The notes under the pieces were generated by a model. The model was not told where the DNA came from. It did no database searches and saw only the letters and a program-made list of their open reading frames with translations. Shown here piece after piece: positions 1 through 13,947 of a stretch of DNA of 64,000 nucleotides (positions are counted from its first letter, which is position 1; every line of letters begins with the position of its first letter). A program made the translations under genes and the position numbers. This DNA is from Hanleya hanleyi (taxonomy: Eukaryota; Mollusca; Polyplacophora; Lepidopleurida; Hanleyidae). The DNA is taken from NCBI GenBank assembly GCA_036873755.1, contig JAVTVY010020523.1:1-64000 (forward strand), given 5' to 3'.

Positions 1-3000
1 ATAACTGACATATCCAACTTAACTTTTAATTAAAAACGGTCCTTTCTTTCAAGGAGAACTCGCCTTAACGTGTTTCCCACTCTACCCCTCTTCCTTGATA
101 ATTTCTTTGTGAATTGACTTGTTTTATGGGAATCATCCAGGTTATGTTGGAGATAGAGCGCTTTTATTTCACGCTAACCAACTGTATGGCACCGCCATTA
201 GATATGTCGAAGTTGAGGAAGATTGATATCCGAATTGAGTGAAAGTAATGTTAGCGTTGTGGTGAAGAACACCTTATTTCAGGGAGCATATATGTAGTGC
301 AAATCCCTGAAGCAATATGATGTCAAGGAGATTTCTCTTTTAAAAAGTATGGTCAGTTGGTGAATACTTGCCATCCCATTATCACCAGTTATAAAATCCC
401 ATCATGTTCAAGCATAGGCCAAAATGGAAATGCATTACATAGAGGACCACAAATCAGCTGTGCAGAAGGAGTCTTTTGTTCAAAATTTATCATGTTAAAT
501 CCAGGAAAATGCTAAATATTGTGATATTTTTGTAATATTATTATTTACTTCACATGATTTTCTCGTGATATTGCTATAATTAAACTTCTAAGTTCCCATC
601 CATTCAATGAACACCGTAAATTCTCTGACAGCTCAACCATGGGAAATGCATTTTGCAAGAATTTGATGCAGGGCTTGTTTTTCCACAGGAATCCAGGAAT
701 CTGATTCCTGTCAGCACTCCTGCAAAATAATTTGCGGGAATCCAACAGATTCCCGTAAAATATTCGAAATGATAGCATTGGATTCCCGTGGATTTCCATA
801 GAGCTGGGTTGCGAGAATCTATTTGGATTCCCGTGAATTCTGATGAAAAACAAGGCCTGTGATGTACATTGTACATGTTGTAATGGCACACATTAGCTGT
901 AAGAACATCTTTTTGATTTCTCGTAAAGTTTTACAGGATGATCAAATTTCTTACATCAGCTAATGGAAATGATACATATCAGATTTTGGAAGGACTGAAT
1001 GTTAGAGAAATACTGTGACTGAAATATGAGACTTTAGCAGCCACGATGGAGATTGCAGAAATAGGCGAAACTGTTTATTCGGTTCTGAGGACTTTTTTTT
1101 ATGATTATCAATCCAACGGAACTGCAAAAATTTCAGCTGATAGAATCAATTCATTAGATAGATCAGCAATTGTCATGACTTGATACATGAACTGTTTATA
1201 CACATACATGATCAAAATTCAATTGAATTCCATAATTAAATTCAGTTCAGTCAATTATTTTATGAAATTCAATCAGTCTTTGTAATCAATTTTAGCAGCT
1301 AATACAATCAAAGAGGTACAGGTAACAATGAAATAATATTTTCAACTTTCTATTCTAATATTTGACCATGCTCTCAGTTCGACATGGTGGAAAATTTCAC
1401 TTTCTGTGATTGAATATTACCATATATAATTCCATCCCTGATAAAGATTGTTCTACTGCTCACTGTTCTTGATAAAAATCTCACAAACAAGGTAACTTCT
1501 ATCCCTACATCTCTGGTCTGTACTCTGAGCTATATATTGATGGATTCTGCTGGGCATGCCCTACATGTATGCTTTCAGGATTTAGGGGGTTATGGGTTAG
1601 GGTGATAATTTTTCAGAAAAACGAGTGTGGATTTTAGCTACGTTTGAACCTTTCCACTTCAAGGCTAGCTTGACACAAAATATTAAAATGTCTCATCTGT
1701 AATTTTATATTTTAAACTGAAGATTATTCATAATAGAGACTGAAAATCAAGATACATTTAAACTTCATATTTTAACCTGTATACATGTATGTCAGGACCG
1801 AATATTTCTCGAGTTTTGTTGTAAATTAATAAATGATAGACATGATGGAGAAGGCCGAGATATTCATCGCACGATTGTCATCTCTGTTTGAGCTCAGCCT
1901 TATAATCATCGCTAGTAATAACTTATTCATGGTCCTAACACTTGACACCTCAACATTGACGTTATTATTTTCTCTTTCGTCAGCACATGATGATTATATT
2001 TGTCGTGATCGCATCTCGGTGGCAGTATAAAGACGAGAAAGAGACCTTTAAGAAGTAACGCGAGCGGCGAGGGGTTTCACTGTATCCACGCCGATAGTTT
2101 AGCGGGTAACAATGAATCCAGCCTGTCAGCGACTGATCGCAATGTATTGATCGTGGGTTTTCCAATAATCTGATAGAACGCTCATTTATATGGAAGACTG
2201 CTGGTAGCAGCTCATTTTCCACAAAGGAAATATGGGCTAAGTAAGAGGGACATGTCGGAGGTGGATGCCACCGGTTTACCACAGTCCCTTACAATGTGCC
2301 ATATCATTCAATCAGTGGGAGAATTAAGAAGTTGCACTGTTCTTCCCAGCTACGCTGCCATTAAAATGCAATAAACCAGTTCTTATGGAGATACAATGGC
2401 AGCTCTGCAAAATTCTCTCTCGGTCTTAATTGTAAATTTGACAGGACTGTCTTGGTTTCTTGTTCAAGTGTAAGTGCAGTCCATTTCCAAGATTGCAATA
2501 AAATGTACATACATGTAATGTTAATCATCTCCCCCATATTTCGCTACTCAAAATGATTCAAAAATGGAACATATTTTTACAGTATAGCCTTGAGATAATG
2601 AGATGTGGTAAACCATTTCATAATAATGTTACCAATGAGGATTTTGACATTGTTTGAGTAAGAATAAAATTAGAAAGCCCGAAAACAACGAACAATTTAT
2701 TTATACTGTATGTATTTACAACATCATATATGCCAGTGACCCTAAACATGATCACAAATGGTAATGGATTACCCTCAAACAAGTTAAAGATGTCATTTTA
2801 AGATTGAAGAACTTGATATGGTTCAATACAAACTGTTACCTGCTACATATACATGTGTACATGTACGACAATCCAGGAAATTGTGAATTAGGATATGGGA
2901 ATGGAAACTTGCCCGAATTCAGCAAGGTTCCCAAATTTGGCAGTAGAACACATATTTTTTCACTTGTAGAAAAAAACACCACACAGAACTTTGAAAAGCG

Positions 3001-6000
3001 ACAGTGAAATCCGATCACTAACCGGAAGTGCCTACTGCTTTCCAAGTGAAATATTGTGATTTAAGTTGCCGATTTCGTGAATAGTTGAAGCCAATGTTCC
3101 CAAATTTGACAACGCAATTTCCCGAACTGATGAAGCAATTAACGTTCTGAACATTAAGGGAGTTCCAGACAAATCAATTTTTACGTCTACTGCGCATGTT
3201 TCTGCGCATCTCCACTAAAATAGCGACGCTTAAAAGAAATTCAATGGAAAAGGAAAATATAAACTTCTAGAAGAACACTTGTGAATGGATTTTTGAATTA
3301 GATAAAGTGTTTTCCCAAATTTTGAGGCAAACTATCTCAACGAATTAACGCTGGCAATGTGACTTAATGAAATCAGGATACATATAAATTGGCCTCATGA
3401 ACATGTTTTTTCTAAGTTGGCATCCTACTGTCTTGAAGAGAAATCTGGTTGACCTCTCATTTTTATCAGATTTTCCGATTCCGCATTATTCCAGAAAACC
3501 ATTGAGGCATTTTGGAGAAAATTGCATTTTATCTTCTTGGAAAATTTTAGATTTTTCTATGAAAATACAGGCATAGAATTAAGGGTTCACAACCGACATA
3601 GAGGTATTTGTTGTGTAATAATTTACCGCTGGGACGTCTTTCATCCCGAGTCAAAACCCCTCGATTGAGCAGGTATAGAAGTTGACCTACATGTCACGTG
3701 CTTGCCATGGATACAGTACCGGGACAGTGACATTTCCAACACGAGCAGGCTCGCGTTTGTCTGCATTTGTGGGCGAAGGGCTAAGAAGAACGAAGTTATA
3801 TTATATATCTTTTCTCATACAGACAAGCGGGCAGTTTAGGGCTGGAAATGGAATGGTTCAGATATCGAGTGCCTTTGCGCTCATTCAGTGTATCACGGAA
3901 AGAATGTTACTGTGTTATTGCGGGGGGAGGTAAACGCACTCTCCCTCAACCGTGATGAGCTGTTTCACGAGGCAGTATTTTGTATTCTTGCAAAATGTGA
4001 AAGTTTACCCTATTTACAACATGTATTTGCACACGACATGCACAACACAGAAGGTTAGAATTCCTATCTAATCCTGATATATAGGGATAAACCACGATAG
4101 TACACCATATAAATTTCCAGATCATACAAAATTAGGCCTGGTGACCCCTAAATTTTATCTTTTATTTTGAATGTTGAAGATTTGCTCTACCTCTTGTCGA
4201 AATATTAGAAAAATGACATTTTCAAATTGTCTGGAATCTCCTTATATGGCCTTGTTGTGTATAAGATGCAGTCGGTATGATGGTCTGTGTATTCAAGCTG
4301 GTACATGATGCACATGTAGAAGGATAACAATCACTGTCTAGTAGCTAGTTAATCTGTCAACCTGACATTGATTTGCATTATTGATTCACTGTGTTATTAA
4401 GAATGTACAGACTATAGCCTACATGTACATTCCCTGGTACAGCAAGTCTGTCTGATATGATACAGATAACAGCCAGAGGACTTATCTATTGACACCAGAT
4501 AAGTCTGAGATAAGTCTCACTTCCTCATGATATTAAAAACTGATGATACTGTAAAACATGACCACAAGTGTGCACATGCAGAGTTGGATATAAAGCTTGA
4601 GGCAATCTTCATGCACCAAACAAACAAATGTACCCTATTTCTTCTAATTTTTCGAACAGCATTTTTAGACTTCCAAGCAGAAAAAAACATCTTTATGTCA
4701 TCTCGGGCTAAATACTGTGGTATGGATATGTTATTTTTCCCAAGAACTGAGAAGGCAGCTAGTGAAATTTGAAGAATGTTAGCAGAATTTCTCTCTGCAG
4801 TTGCCTGAAGTTAAGTTTTGCCGTCTGAATAATAATAAGGAATAGGGTATAGGTGTTTCAAATCAGTTAAAATCTTCACTGGGAAAGCTAAAGTAAAAAT
4901 AATTACCACAAACACTTCAAGACAAGTTTATTAGACGAGGCATGTCTGTTGTCCAAGTGTTTGCATGCTGAAAGCATGCCAGTTAAAGATATGAACTGAT
5001 TTGAAATTCCTATACATGTATGTTGTTGTCTTTTATAGTGCATGACCAAAATTTGTTAGAACTGTAGTGAAAATGGAAATTAATAAGAAAAACTCGTATA
5101 AAAGGGGTTTCGTCCAGTACCTCGGTTGTTGGCCCTGAGTAACGTACATGTACATGTATGTATACAGCTTATCATGGCAGGTTATTGTTCTTCTGTTTTC
5201 AAAATTGTCATGTGCGAAGGCACCTGAAAACATGTATCTGATTCTGGGGGAATTATATTAATGACAATATAATACAATGTACATGTATTTTTCGCCTCAT
5301 TTTATTCCTGATAGTTTTCAGCACAGCCCACGGCCTACACATTTCATCTCCTCTAGTTTTTGCATACTTCCATTATAGCATCCTTTGGGTGCACTCCGGA
5401 GATTCTTTTATTCGGCATGGAATAGACTATGGGTCCGTTTTTAGGCCACCAGTTGTCGCAAAACCTTCAACCCAAATCACTTATATATATATATTTTCTG
5501 AAAGAGCATGATGAAACTATTATTTTAAGATATAACACTGCTATGTTATAGAAAAATTTAACTCGAACATTCTCCTCCATGCTTGCTTCATTTTTCCTAG
5601 AAAACCCCTTAAAAATGTCGAAAAATGGTCAAATTCGGCTCAATTTCCAGAAAAATCTGTAAGAGCGATTTCAATTAAACTTCTTACTCACGTTCCCTGG
5701 TCCGGTCTCAACTTAAAAAGGCAAAAAAAAGGGGATGTTAACCTAACCATTTTTTGTCAGATTTTCTTCCCGTAAATGAGTCCCGATTTTTAGTCACACC
5801 CAAGGGGCATAACTGAGGCAGGACAAACTTTACTCCATGATCCCGATCAGCGTGTAGACGAAGCCAGCACTCGATTTGTACGCACTCGTTTGCAGCGTTG
5901 ATAATGCTGAATAGGATGGCATTATAGATATAAGCTATTAAGAAGACAAGAAGAATTATGATGTAGCAGAACAAGGGCAGTCTATCGTATTATGAAATTA

Positions 6001-7539
6001 GAGAGGGGCCATTACTACGAAACTGTGGAGGGCAACCTTTCTGCCAGTACATGGTTCAAAGTGGTAAAAAAAAAAAAAAAAAAAATTTGCAGGGAATCTT
6101 TGACTGACCATAACCAATACGAAAAGTTATGAAGAATTATTTAGAATTGAAATTTGCTTTGTATTTATCCAAAAATTATCCGAACTAAGTCGCATAGGAT
6201 GATTAAAGCTAAATGGTTTCGATGACAGGCGAGGGTGATATAAGCAATGTTACCATGTGAGGACGTTTTAAGCTGTGAATTGGTTGTCAACTTGACCCGA
6301 TTCATGTTGAGATTTAAATTCATGTCATCGGCACTCTCCGACTTACTATTTTTAGGAGTCGGAAATTTCCAGGGCTTGAGGTGAATTTTGTTGAGGAATG
6401 AACTCGAGATGGGTCAGATCCAGTTAGTGAATCCAAATCTGGATTGGTTTTTAATCAGATTGCCAGTGATCTTGACCCATTCTCCCGATGCCAGAGCATA
6501 AATTGAGGGCCAAGCAATGTGTCATATAATTTGTCCAATGCGGTTGATCTGAATTCAGACATTTGTATCCATGTTTGTTCTGAATTGAGAGACGCCCACA
6601 TTTTGGGGCAGTTCGTCCTGTAAGGATCTTCAAACCGGGGACATCGTTTGCAATACAGCTTGTCAGGTAGCTTTTCCCGGTTCAACAAAGGTTCCCTAGT
6701 TGCCTATTGTGTTTTCCTTACATGACGAATATGCCACATTTTGTGGGAATACATGTTTTGCGAGATCTCACAAAGATGGAGAACCAGTCTGGCACGTTGT
6801 CCATTCATTGGCTGTTATTGTTATCAGATCATTAAAGTTTCAGTTGCACAAAGCATGCTCTCAAGCAGGGGTGCTTATGGAGTATAAAAACCTGTCTATT
6901 GGAGGGTAGGCTACCTAATATCAGGTGTATGGGTTGGTTGGTTGTTTGAAGTTTAACGTCGCACCTAACCTTCAGGTTTATGGGGATTTAGAATCAGCAA
7001 CTAGAGCTGGTATGAGTGAATTCATGTATGAAAGGCAGGCAATATACGGATTTGCAGTAGGCGAGCCTATACACTCCATGATTACCAATATGATACAGTT
7101 AACATGTTACTGTTCCATCCATTCTCCCAGAAATCCATCAGGGCTCAGCGAATTCAGACAAGATGTAATTTGTCAAACACAGTCTGGCCCCACAGCGGTT
7201 CCTGTCCTGCTAAAACCGACATAATTCCAAGGGAAAATGAATTTCTTTGGGACTAATGCTCAAAAATATCCCTGCAGGGCAGTCATGGTAAAGGATGCAA
7301 AATATCCATAGGAGCGCTAGGTTTTTATACTATGTAATCGTTCCACAGTTCTCCGAGACTAATGCAAATCCTGTGTGCACACAAATGATATGGTAATATT
7401 AATATTCGTGTCTAGTCCACAGGGCACCTGTAGATTTAACATGGTGTGTGAGAAGCATCATATAAAACAAGGGACGTCTCTTTTTGGCCTCCTACTATGA
7501 CTTAATCAGCCGCCTACTTTCTATGAAAGAATAAAAAGG
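1..7539. other. Host intergenic or intronic DNA, no gene seen
   Basis: AT-rich sequence with no reading frame that looks coding on either strand; all open frames are under about 115 codons and show no recognisable domain. If the BLTP3-like gene at 13-17 kb continues leftwards, this stretch would be its second or later intron. Visible structure: GGAATCC/GGATTCC words in both orientations at 680-840, several ACATGTACATGTA-type microsatellite words, an A20 run near 6,067, and a TTTAACGTCGCACC-type word near 6,950 resembling short interspersed repeats of molluscs (weak memory match). Confidence 0.6.
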
Positions 7540-7640
7540 GTGGCACCTTTAAGACTAACTAGGTTTAATGGTCACGAGCTTCCGCAGATAGTGGATATCT
7601 GCCTCATCAGGTGAAGTCATAGTAATATAAAAGGAGCAAA
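7540..7640 (-). ncRNA. Degenerate hammerhead-ribozyme-like motif of a Penelope-like element end
   Basis: Read on the minus strand, the segment has CTGATGAG, then a 7-bp stem (GCAGATA / TATCTGC) with a 5-nt loop, then GGAAGC. This is the order of a hammerhead core: CUGAUGA, stem II, GAAA. The second core box is changed (GGAA instead of GAAA), so self-cleavage is doubtful. Very similar words occur in the pseudo-LTRs of Penelope-like retroelements, which are known to carry hammerhead ribozymes. I see no reverse transcriptase next to it, so this would be a truncated end. Confidence 0.45.
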
Positions 7641-8981
7641 AATTAAATAGAATAACACAGTGAACAGAAAGAATACAATGAAACAGGTCATTGGGAAAAT
7701 TCACCCTACGCCCACCTCAACCCTTTCTTGAAATGCAAAAATATTTAAAAACGAACACAATTGCGATGAAACTAATCTGCCTTTGCACATAATACTGAGA
7801 GACGAGCCTATCCTATCTGTGCAGTGATCCAAGACTTCAGCTGAAACTGCTGGTTCGTATTTCATTTTGCCCTATCTTTTAACCCAGGACAATATTCTGA
7901 AGTGGTGATAAGTGACATAACTTCATACCTATGTGCTATATTTTCTCATTATTCAAAGAAAGTGTCATTATGCTTAGAATAATGTATAATATGGGAAGTA
8001 TTACGGGGGAAGTATTACGGGGAAAATATGCCAGCTATCATCAGTTCAAATATTGTTCCGGGTTAGAAGATAGGGTACAATAGTGATCAGCTGAAGTCAC
8101 AGGTCACTGCACAGAGAGGCTCTTCTTTGTTCTTTCAATAATGTGCAAAAGCGGGATTGCAATATACAAGGCGAAAACACAGAATACAAACTTCCTGTAC
8201 ACTCCTATAATTATCCTGACAGGCACTAATTCAATTCTACATGTACATGTATATGCCGTCAGACCTGTTAGAATTATATCCCTTCCCTCATTCCATTTTG
8301 TAGCCGCCCAGGGGGGAGACAATTACCATGCATGGTTTCACAGACAACCACAGTATTTGTAATGGTTGGGTTCGGGTACATGCACACATCTGTAGTTTGG
8401 TCAGGTAGAAGGTCAGATCATATTTGCATGTAAATTAACCACCGAAATTGGCCAATAATTTATATGTTTTCTGGCATGCCATATGGCAAAATGTACAGTC
8501 ATGACAGTAGACAATTATGAATGACATGGGGGAAATATGAATTATCTGGGAACTGAAGAAATTCAGCCCTGAAGGAAATGTTTTCAGATTTTAATACAAT
8601 AATCCTGTGATGCAATAACTACTTTGATTCACATACATGAAGCCTATGCAGCATTCATTGGACCCTGACAGGTCTTGTATCGCCCTTCTATGAAGTCCTA
8701 CTCGTGAAGAATTAATTATCTGGCATACCATACTGATTCAGCAGTATTAGCCCACCAAGAAGCCCTCTGCATATGAAATCGTCAGAGGACAGTACAGTCA
8801 AAGCATCTGTACAATAGACTAGTGAATGAGGTGGCAATATGTATGTCAATGTATGAAGGAACGGTACATTACATGCATACCGGTATGAATTTTGAATGAC
8901 AACTGGCAGTAGCATGAATAACATTATACATTTATGACTTGATTCCTACATGTACTTATATTATGTTATGTTTATATATGA
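7641..8981. other. Host non-coding DNA
   Basis: No convincing coding frame. Two tandem GGGGGAAGTATTAC-like words lie near 8,000. Otherwise unstructured AT-rich DNA. Confidence 0.6.
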
Positions 8982-10772
8982 GTAAAGAGACATGCTGAGT
9001 GAAGAAAGCACGACTGAAGACTGATGAGATTGCATGACTGAAGAGAATGTGCGACTGAAGCGGATGTGTGACTGAGATATTGTGACTGAAGAGACATAGT
9101 AACTGAAGAGAATTGATGACTGAAGAGATATTGTGACTGAAGAGACATGGTGATTGGAGAGACATGGTGACTGGAGAAGCATTGTGACTGAAGAGATATT
9201 GTGACTGAAGAGATATTGTGACTGAAGACATGCGATGACTGCAGAGACTTGGTGACTTGAGAAACATGGTGACTGAAGAGAATGTGTGATTGAAAAGACA
9301 GTGTAACTGAAGAGACATGTTTGAGGCAGAGATTGTGATTGAAGAGATATTGTGACTGAAGAGACGTGTTTAATGCAGAGATTGTGATTAAAGAGACATG
9401 GCGACCGAAGAGATATTGTGACTGAAGAGACATGGTGAATGAAGATACTGTATGACTGAAGAGACAGTGTGACTGTAGAGATTGTGGCGGAAGAGACAAT
9501 GACCGACTAAAAAGAGTGTGACTGCAGAGACTTTGACTGAAAAGACATTGTGACTGGAGAGATATTGTGACTGAAGAGATATTTTTGACTGAAGAGATAT
9601 AGTGACTGAAGAAACTGCATGACTGAAGAGACATTGTGACTAAAGAGATATTGTGACTGAACAGACATGGTGACTGAAGATACTGCATGACTAAAGAGAC
9701 AGTGTGACTGTAGAGATTGTGGCGGAAGGAACAGTGTGACTGAAAAGAGTGTGACTGCAGAGACGCTGTGGCTGAAGAGACAGTGAGTGTCAATGAAGAA
9801 AGTGTGACTGCAGAGAACTTGTGACTAAAGAGACAGTGAGTGTCAATGAAAAAGTGTGACTGCAGAGAACTTGTGACTAAAGAGACAGTGTGACTGAGAA
9901 GATTGTGACTGCAGAGACAGTGTGAGAGACAATGTGACTGAAATAAGTGTGACTGCAGAGACATGGTGACTGAAGAGATATGGTGACTGAACAGACATGG
10001 TGACTGAAGATACTGGATGATCGGAGAGACAATGACTGTGACTGAAAAGAGTGTGACTGCAGAGACATCGTGGCTGAAGAGAGTGATTGTCAATAAAGAA
10101 AGTGTGACTGCAGAGAAATTATGACTAAACAGACAGTCTGACTGAGAAGATTGTGACTGCAGAGACACTGTGAGTGCAGAGACTGATTGGAGAGATTACA
10201 TCACAGAAGAGACTGTGACTGAAAAGGTAGAGAAGGTAATATTATGGTTTTAACATTGCATTCATTGTGACTGAAGAGAGTGTGTGACTGCAGAGCTTGT
10301 GGCTGAAGAGACAGTGTGACTCAAAAGATTGTACTGCAGAGACATTGTGAATGATAGACATGGTTACTGGAGAGACTACATGAATGAAGCGACTGTGACT
10401 GAAAAGATTAGAGAAGGTATTATGGTTTAACATCACATTCAATGTGACTGATGAGTGTGTGACTACAGAGCTTGTGGCTGAAGAGGCTGTGACTGAAAAG
10501 AGTGTGACTGCCGAAACATTCAGAGACTGCTTGAATGAGGAGAGTGTGACTGAAGAGACATTGTGAAAGAGACCGTGTGACTGTAGAGCTTGTGACTGAA
10601 AAGACAGTGTGACTGAAGAAAATGTGACTGCATAGAGACTGTGACTGAAGAAAGTATGACTGCAGAGACATATAGAGACAGTGTGACTGAAGAGACTCTG
10701 GCTGATGAGACAGGGTGTGCCTGCACAGAGTGTGACTGCAGAGACATTGTGACTGAAGAGACATGGTGCTGA
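8982..10772. repeat. 17-bp-period minisatellite array with higher-order repeats
   Basis: About 1.8 kb of variants of a 17-bp unit, roughly GTGACTGAAGAGATATT on the plus strand. Because 17 is not a multiple of three and the unit has few minus-strand stop codons, the minus strand stays open for nearly 400 codons (10,168 to 8,972). The frame cycles through all three readings, giving alternating LQS, FSH and SVT words. Larger blocks repeat: the region near 9,460 recurs near 9,710, the one near 9,785 near 10,090, and the one near 10,231 near 10,410. This is satellite DNA and should not be annotated as a protein. Confidence 0.9.
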
Positions 10773-12536
10773 CCGAAAATCTCCGACGAGATTGAATCGT
10801 TAAGTCATTGTTAACTGTGTTTCAGATCAACAAAACATCATGATTTACAATGTTCTGGAGAGCCCTTGGCCAATGATGAAAAATCCTCAATGGTCCAAGA
10901 ACTAATGTGTGATTGTGGTGACTATCACTAATGTTACAGTACAGGGATAGGGGGGGGGGGGGGAAATTTCTGTCTGGTTCACATATTATCACTGTACAAG
11001 GCATATATCATTGACCATTCTGACAGTGTTGGTGTTTGGGAAAAACAGTGTAAGTGGCATAATTCCTCAGACACTGACAATTCTATTCAGTCAGCACAAC
11101 ACCATATATGGACATCATGACGTTTGTAAAGCTACTGTACAAATTCAGGGCATTAGATTACCCCCTCGATACTGTTTTTTTTATTGCATTGAGAATCAAT
11201 GTTCAGTTATATGCTCATGGTGATTCTTCATCAATTGCCAATGATATTTTATACAAGGCTCCCATTTTGCCACAATTCTGGGGCTTTTCACTAATTTGAG
11301 TGCATTTCGCTGCCTAAAAATTTTTTTTGCCATGCCGAACAGAGGTTGTGCCCAAATTAATTAACACCACATGTGGAGCCTACAATAAGAGGCTAATACT
11401 AATGATTAGCCATCCACCACCACTCATCAGAGTACTAATTTGTCCATCTATGTTACTAGGTTTAAAAGGCCTCAAACTGGGGCTACGGTAAAGTATGTTA
11501 AAGGTATCTCCTAACATAGCCCCAGGCAAGTTCTCCCTTTAGCTTGAAATGGTCAATTTACTGTCCATTAAATTTTATCACTTTTCATCTGATAACCAAC
11601 CACACCAGGTTATAACAGCTGAATGAGTAATTAGGCAAACCATGTGAAGAGTGACAAGGGGTGTGGCAGGCTGTGGCACTTGTTCATGCAATATAGATCA
11701 ACCCAAATGCTTTGACTTTACAAGAAAAATATTCATTCCGTCCTAGAAAATTTTGGGAATATACAGCACCTAGTTGAAGTAATTGATGATGTTGAGAATG
11801 CTGAACATTGTACCAAATGTACTTGAAGGACCTTGGTTAGCTCTGGGACATTAAAACTGAGAAATGTAGTCCATGCAGAGAAAATTGTGATAAAAATCCC
11901 TTCAAAAGGTTAATATTTGTAACTTCTGGCAATCAGCCAGTTTGTCTGGTTTTTCTGTACCATCTGTGACCTTAAAATCTAAATACATGAAGAGACATGT
12001 GCTATGTCACTATTCAATATATCACCACCAGGGCCAAAATCAACAAGTTTGTGGTGTTAAAACACAGCATGCAGTGTTAATAATATTGACCCTGTTACAT
12101 GTAATATACATGTAGACAAAACAATAACTGGTTTTCCCCATGCCTTCAGCAGTGGGATATTTAATGCAGATAATCCCAGATCAAAGGAAGAGCAGTTATA
12201 GATTAACTACATGTAGATCTCCAACCCTTTTAATATTACTGACAGATAAACTGTAACTTGCCCCATTTTTGCACCATGAATTCTGTATGCATACAGGTAC
12301 AATAAATCAAAATTGAAATTATATTGCTTAAACGGCCAAATTCAATGGGGTATGCGTTTCAGTCAACAACTGAAATTGCCATTAAATAGCTTACTCTCAA
12401 TATATCAACAACATTGTACATGCAATTATGGCTACATGTAAGCACATCTATCTCTGGCTGTCTCTGCTACATGTCGCTGGAGCAAAGGATCGTCTGGTAC
12501 TTTCAAAATGGCGACTGTGAGGAATCCTCAGATGTC
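10773..12536. other. Host non-coding DNA
   Basis: AT-rich, with a G14 run near 10,950. Short open frames near 11.0-11.3 kb have no recognisable content. Confidence 0.55.
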
Positions 12537-12896
12537 CATCCTCGCGAGCCAGTGTATTGATTGATCTGTAAGGATCGATACACTGGCTTGGTAATAGTTA
12601 CCCGTAGCAGTTCTGGATATAAGTAGATCACCTGGTTTCTTATAAATCAGACCAATCATTGAACGCGCTAAGCTAGCTGATATGCTAATCCGCTGTGAGG
12701 TTTGACGTCCATAGCTGGCCAAACTACTTTGATGTCAGACTGAAATCAACATCAGAAGTCAAAGCAAAAACCGCAGGTTTGGGATAATGACATGCCGATT
12801 CAGAACAAGTGCAGGGGATGAAATGTACAAGATTGTATAATACTGGCAATGACTCAAGAACTCAAATCAAAATCACCAAAAATGTCCAGGTAAACC
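12537..12896 (+). repeat. Dispersed repeat, copy 1 of 2
   Basis: About 360 bp matching 50,045-50,391 in the same orientation. Both begin near GAGCCAGTGTAT and end at ATGTCCAGGTAAACC. Shared internal words include AGTTCTGGATA, TTTGATGTCAG and GGGGATGAAATGT. The copies are clearly diverged, with small indels. No coding capacity or transposase is visible, so the family is unassigned. Confidence 0.8.
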
Positions 12897-13221
12897 CTCT
12901 GCGAGAATTTAGGATATGCCTGAACTTGTAAAGATGCAGATGTCAGTCTCTCGCATCTGTAAAATCTGAGACCTGTTGAGCACTCTCCTGGATTATGTGA
13001 TGAGTGAGTGATCACTCTCCATCTCATTCACAGCTTTAAGGAGATCAAAAGGCTGTCCAGGAGAAAAAGTTAGGAGAGTGTCAGATGGAGAGCGAGAGTG
13101 ATCACTCTCCTTAAGATTGAGAGACTGAGGTGTGTTTCGTTCTCAAGACAAATTCTTGCCTCAAAGTATAACCTCCACCTGAAATACCTAATTTGAAATA
13201 TTACATATTGAAGATATTCAC
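12897..13221. other. Intron sequence of the BLTP3-like gene
   Basis: Lies just downstream of exon 2 on the minus strand. It contains the palindromic word GAGAGTGATCACTCTC twice (near 13,008 and 13,094). No exon recognised. Confidence 0.55.
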
Positions 13222-13384
13222 CTTGACAGAGACACGGTTGCAGACAGCTTTTGTCAGTTTGAGCCATGTTGGTAACTCGAGTAATTCGGTAAGTACCGTC
13301 TCGTCCAATTCCAAGTTGGACAACTCTCCCTCTCCTCGTAATGTACTGAGGTTAATCTTGTCAGGGGACAAATTCTTGGTGAAT
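13222..13384 (-). CDS. BLTP3: BLTP3 (UHRF1BP1L)-like, coding exon 2
   Basis: A 163-nt exon, with acceptor TTTACAG before 13,384 and donor GTGAAT after 13,222. It encodes FTKNLSPDKINLSTL, then RGEGELSNLELDE, then LPTWLKLTKAVCN. This is the chorein-type N-terminus of bridge-like lipid transfer protein 3 (UHRF1BP1/UHRF1BP1L, SHIP164), a rod-shaped lipid-transfer protein of the VPS13 superfamily that acts on endosomal membranes. Its phase fits exon 1 exactly: exon 1 ends with two bases of a codon and exon 2 supplies the third, and the two exons together give 69 codons. Exon 3 should lie at lower coordinates but was not found in the window, so intron 2 is probably over 13 kb, or I missed it. Confidence 0.88.
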
Positions 13385-13947
13385 CTGTAAATCATAAATT
13401 AAACTTAAATTAATATTTTTCATTCAATATGGCAGTTCCATCATGTTCCGCAGCTCTCGGTTGATTTTTCTGCTACGCTGCAACACTCCTGCACCCTCGC
13501 CAGTGTATGACATTGATAAGCTTTGGCGAAAAGGTGATATTATTGCTGCTGGAAAATCTAAAATTTACCTACTTACAAAGATTGGGGTATTTTAAGTATT
13601 TCAGACATTACTTTTAATAAATTCAACTTTGAAACCGAAGTCAGCAATCAGCCAGTTTCAGGTCTGCCCACACACAGTTCCATGGCTGTATTCAGACGCA
13701 TGGCTGCAGAAGAAAGCACCTACAACAATAGTCGTGGAGAAGCATTCAAAATGTAGTGCAGATAAGACAGCTCACCAATAAGCTTGTCTAAGACCCTAAA
13801 TACATACATGCTTTGGGAATCCTTACCAAGCCCCTCCTGGTCCTTGGCTCTTGGTACTGTCTTGATGCTTAATCATGTTAACAGATCATCCATCAAGCTG
13901 ATTCACACAGATTAAGGACTACTTAACCTGCTTACAGGGGGTTCTTT

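Noticed and set aside
8972..10764. Long Ser/Phe-rich minus-strand open frames
   Set aside because: They are the 17-bp minisatellite read through in changing frames.
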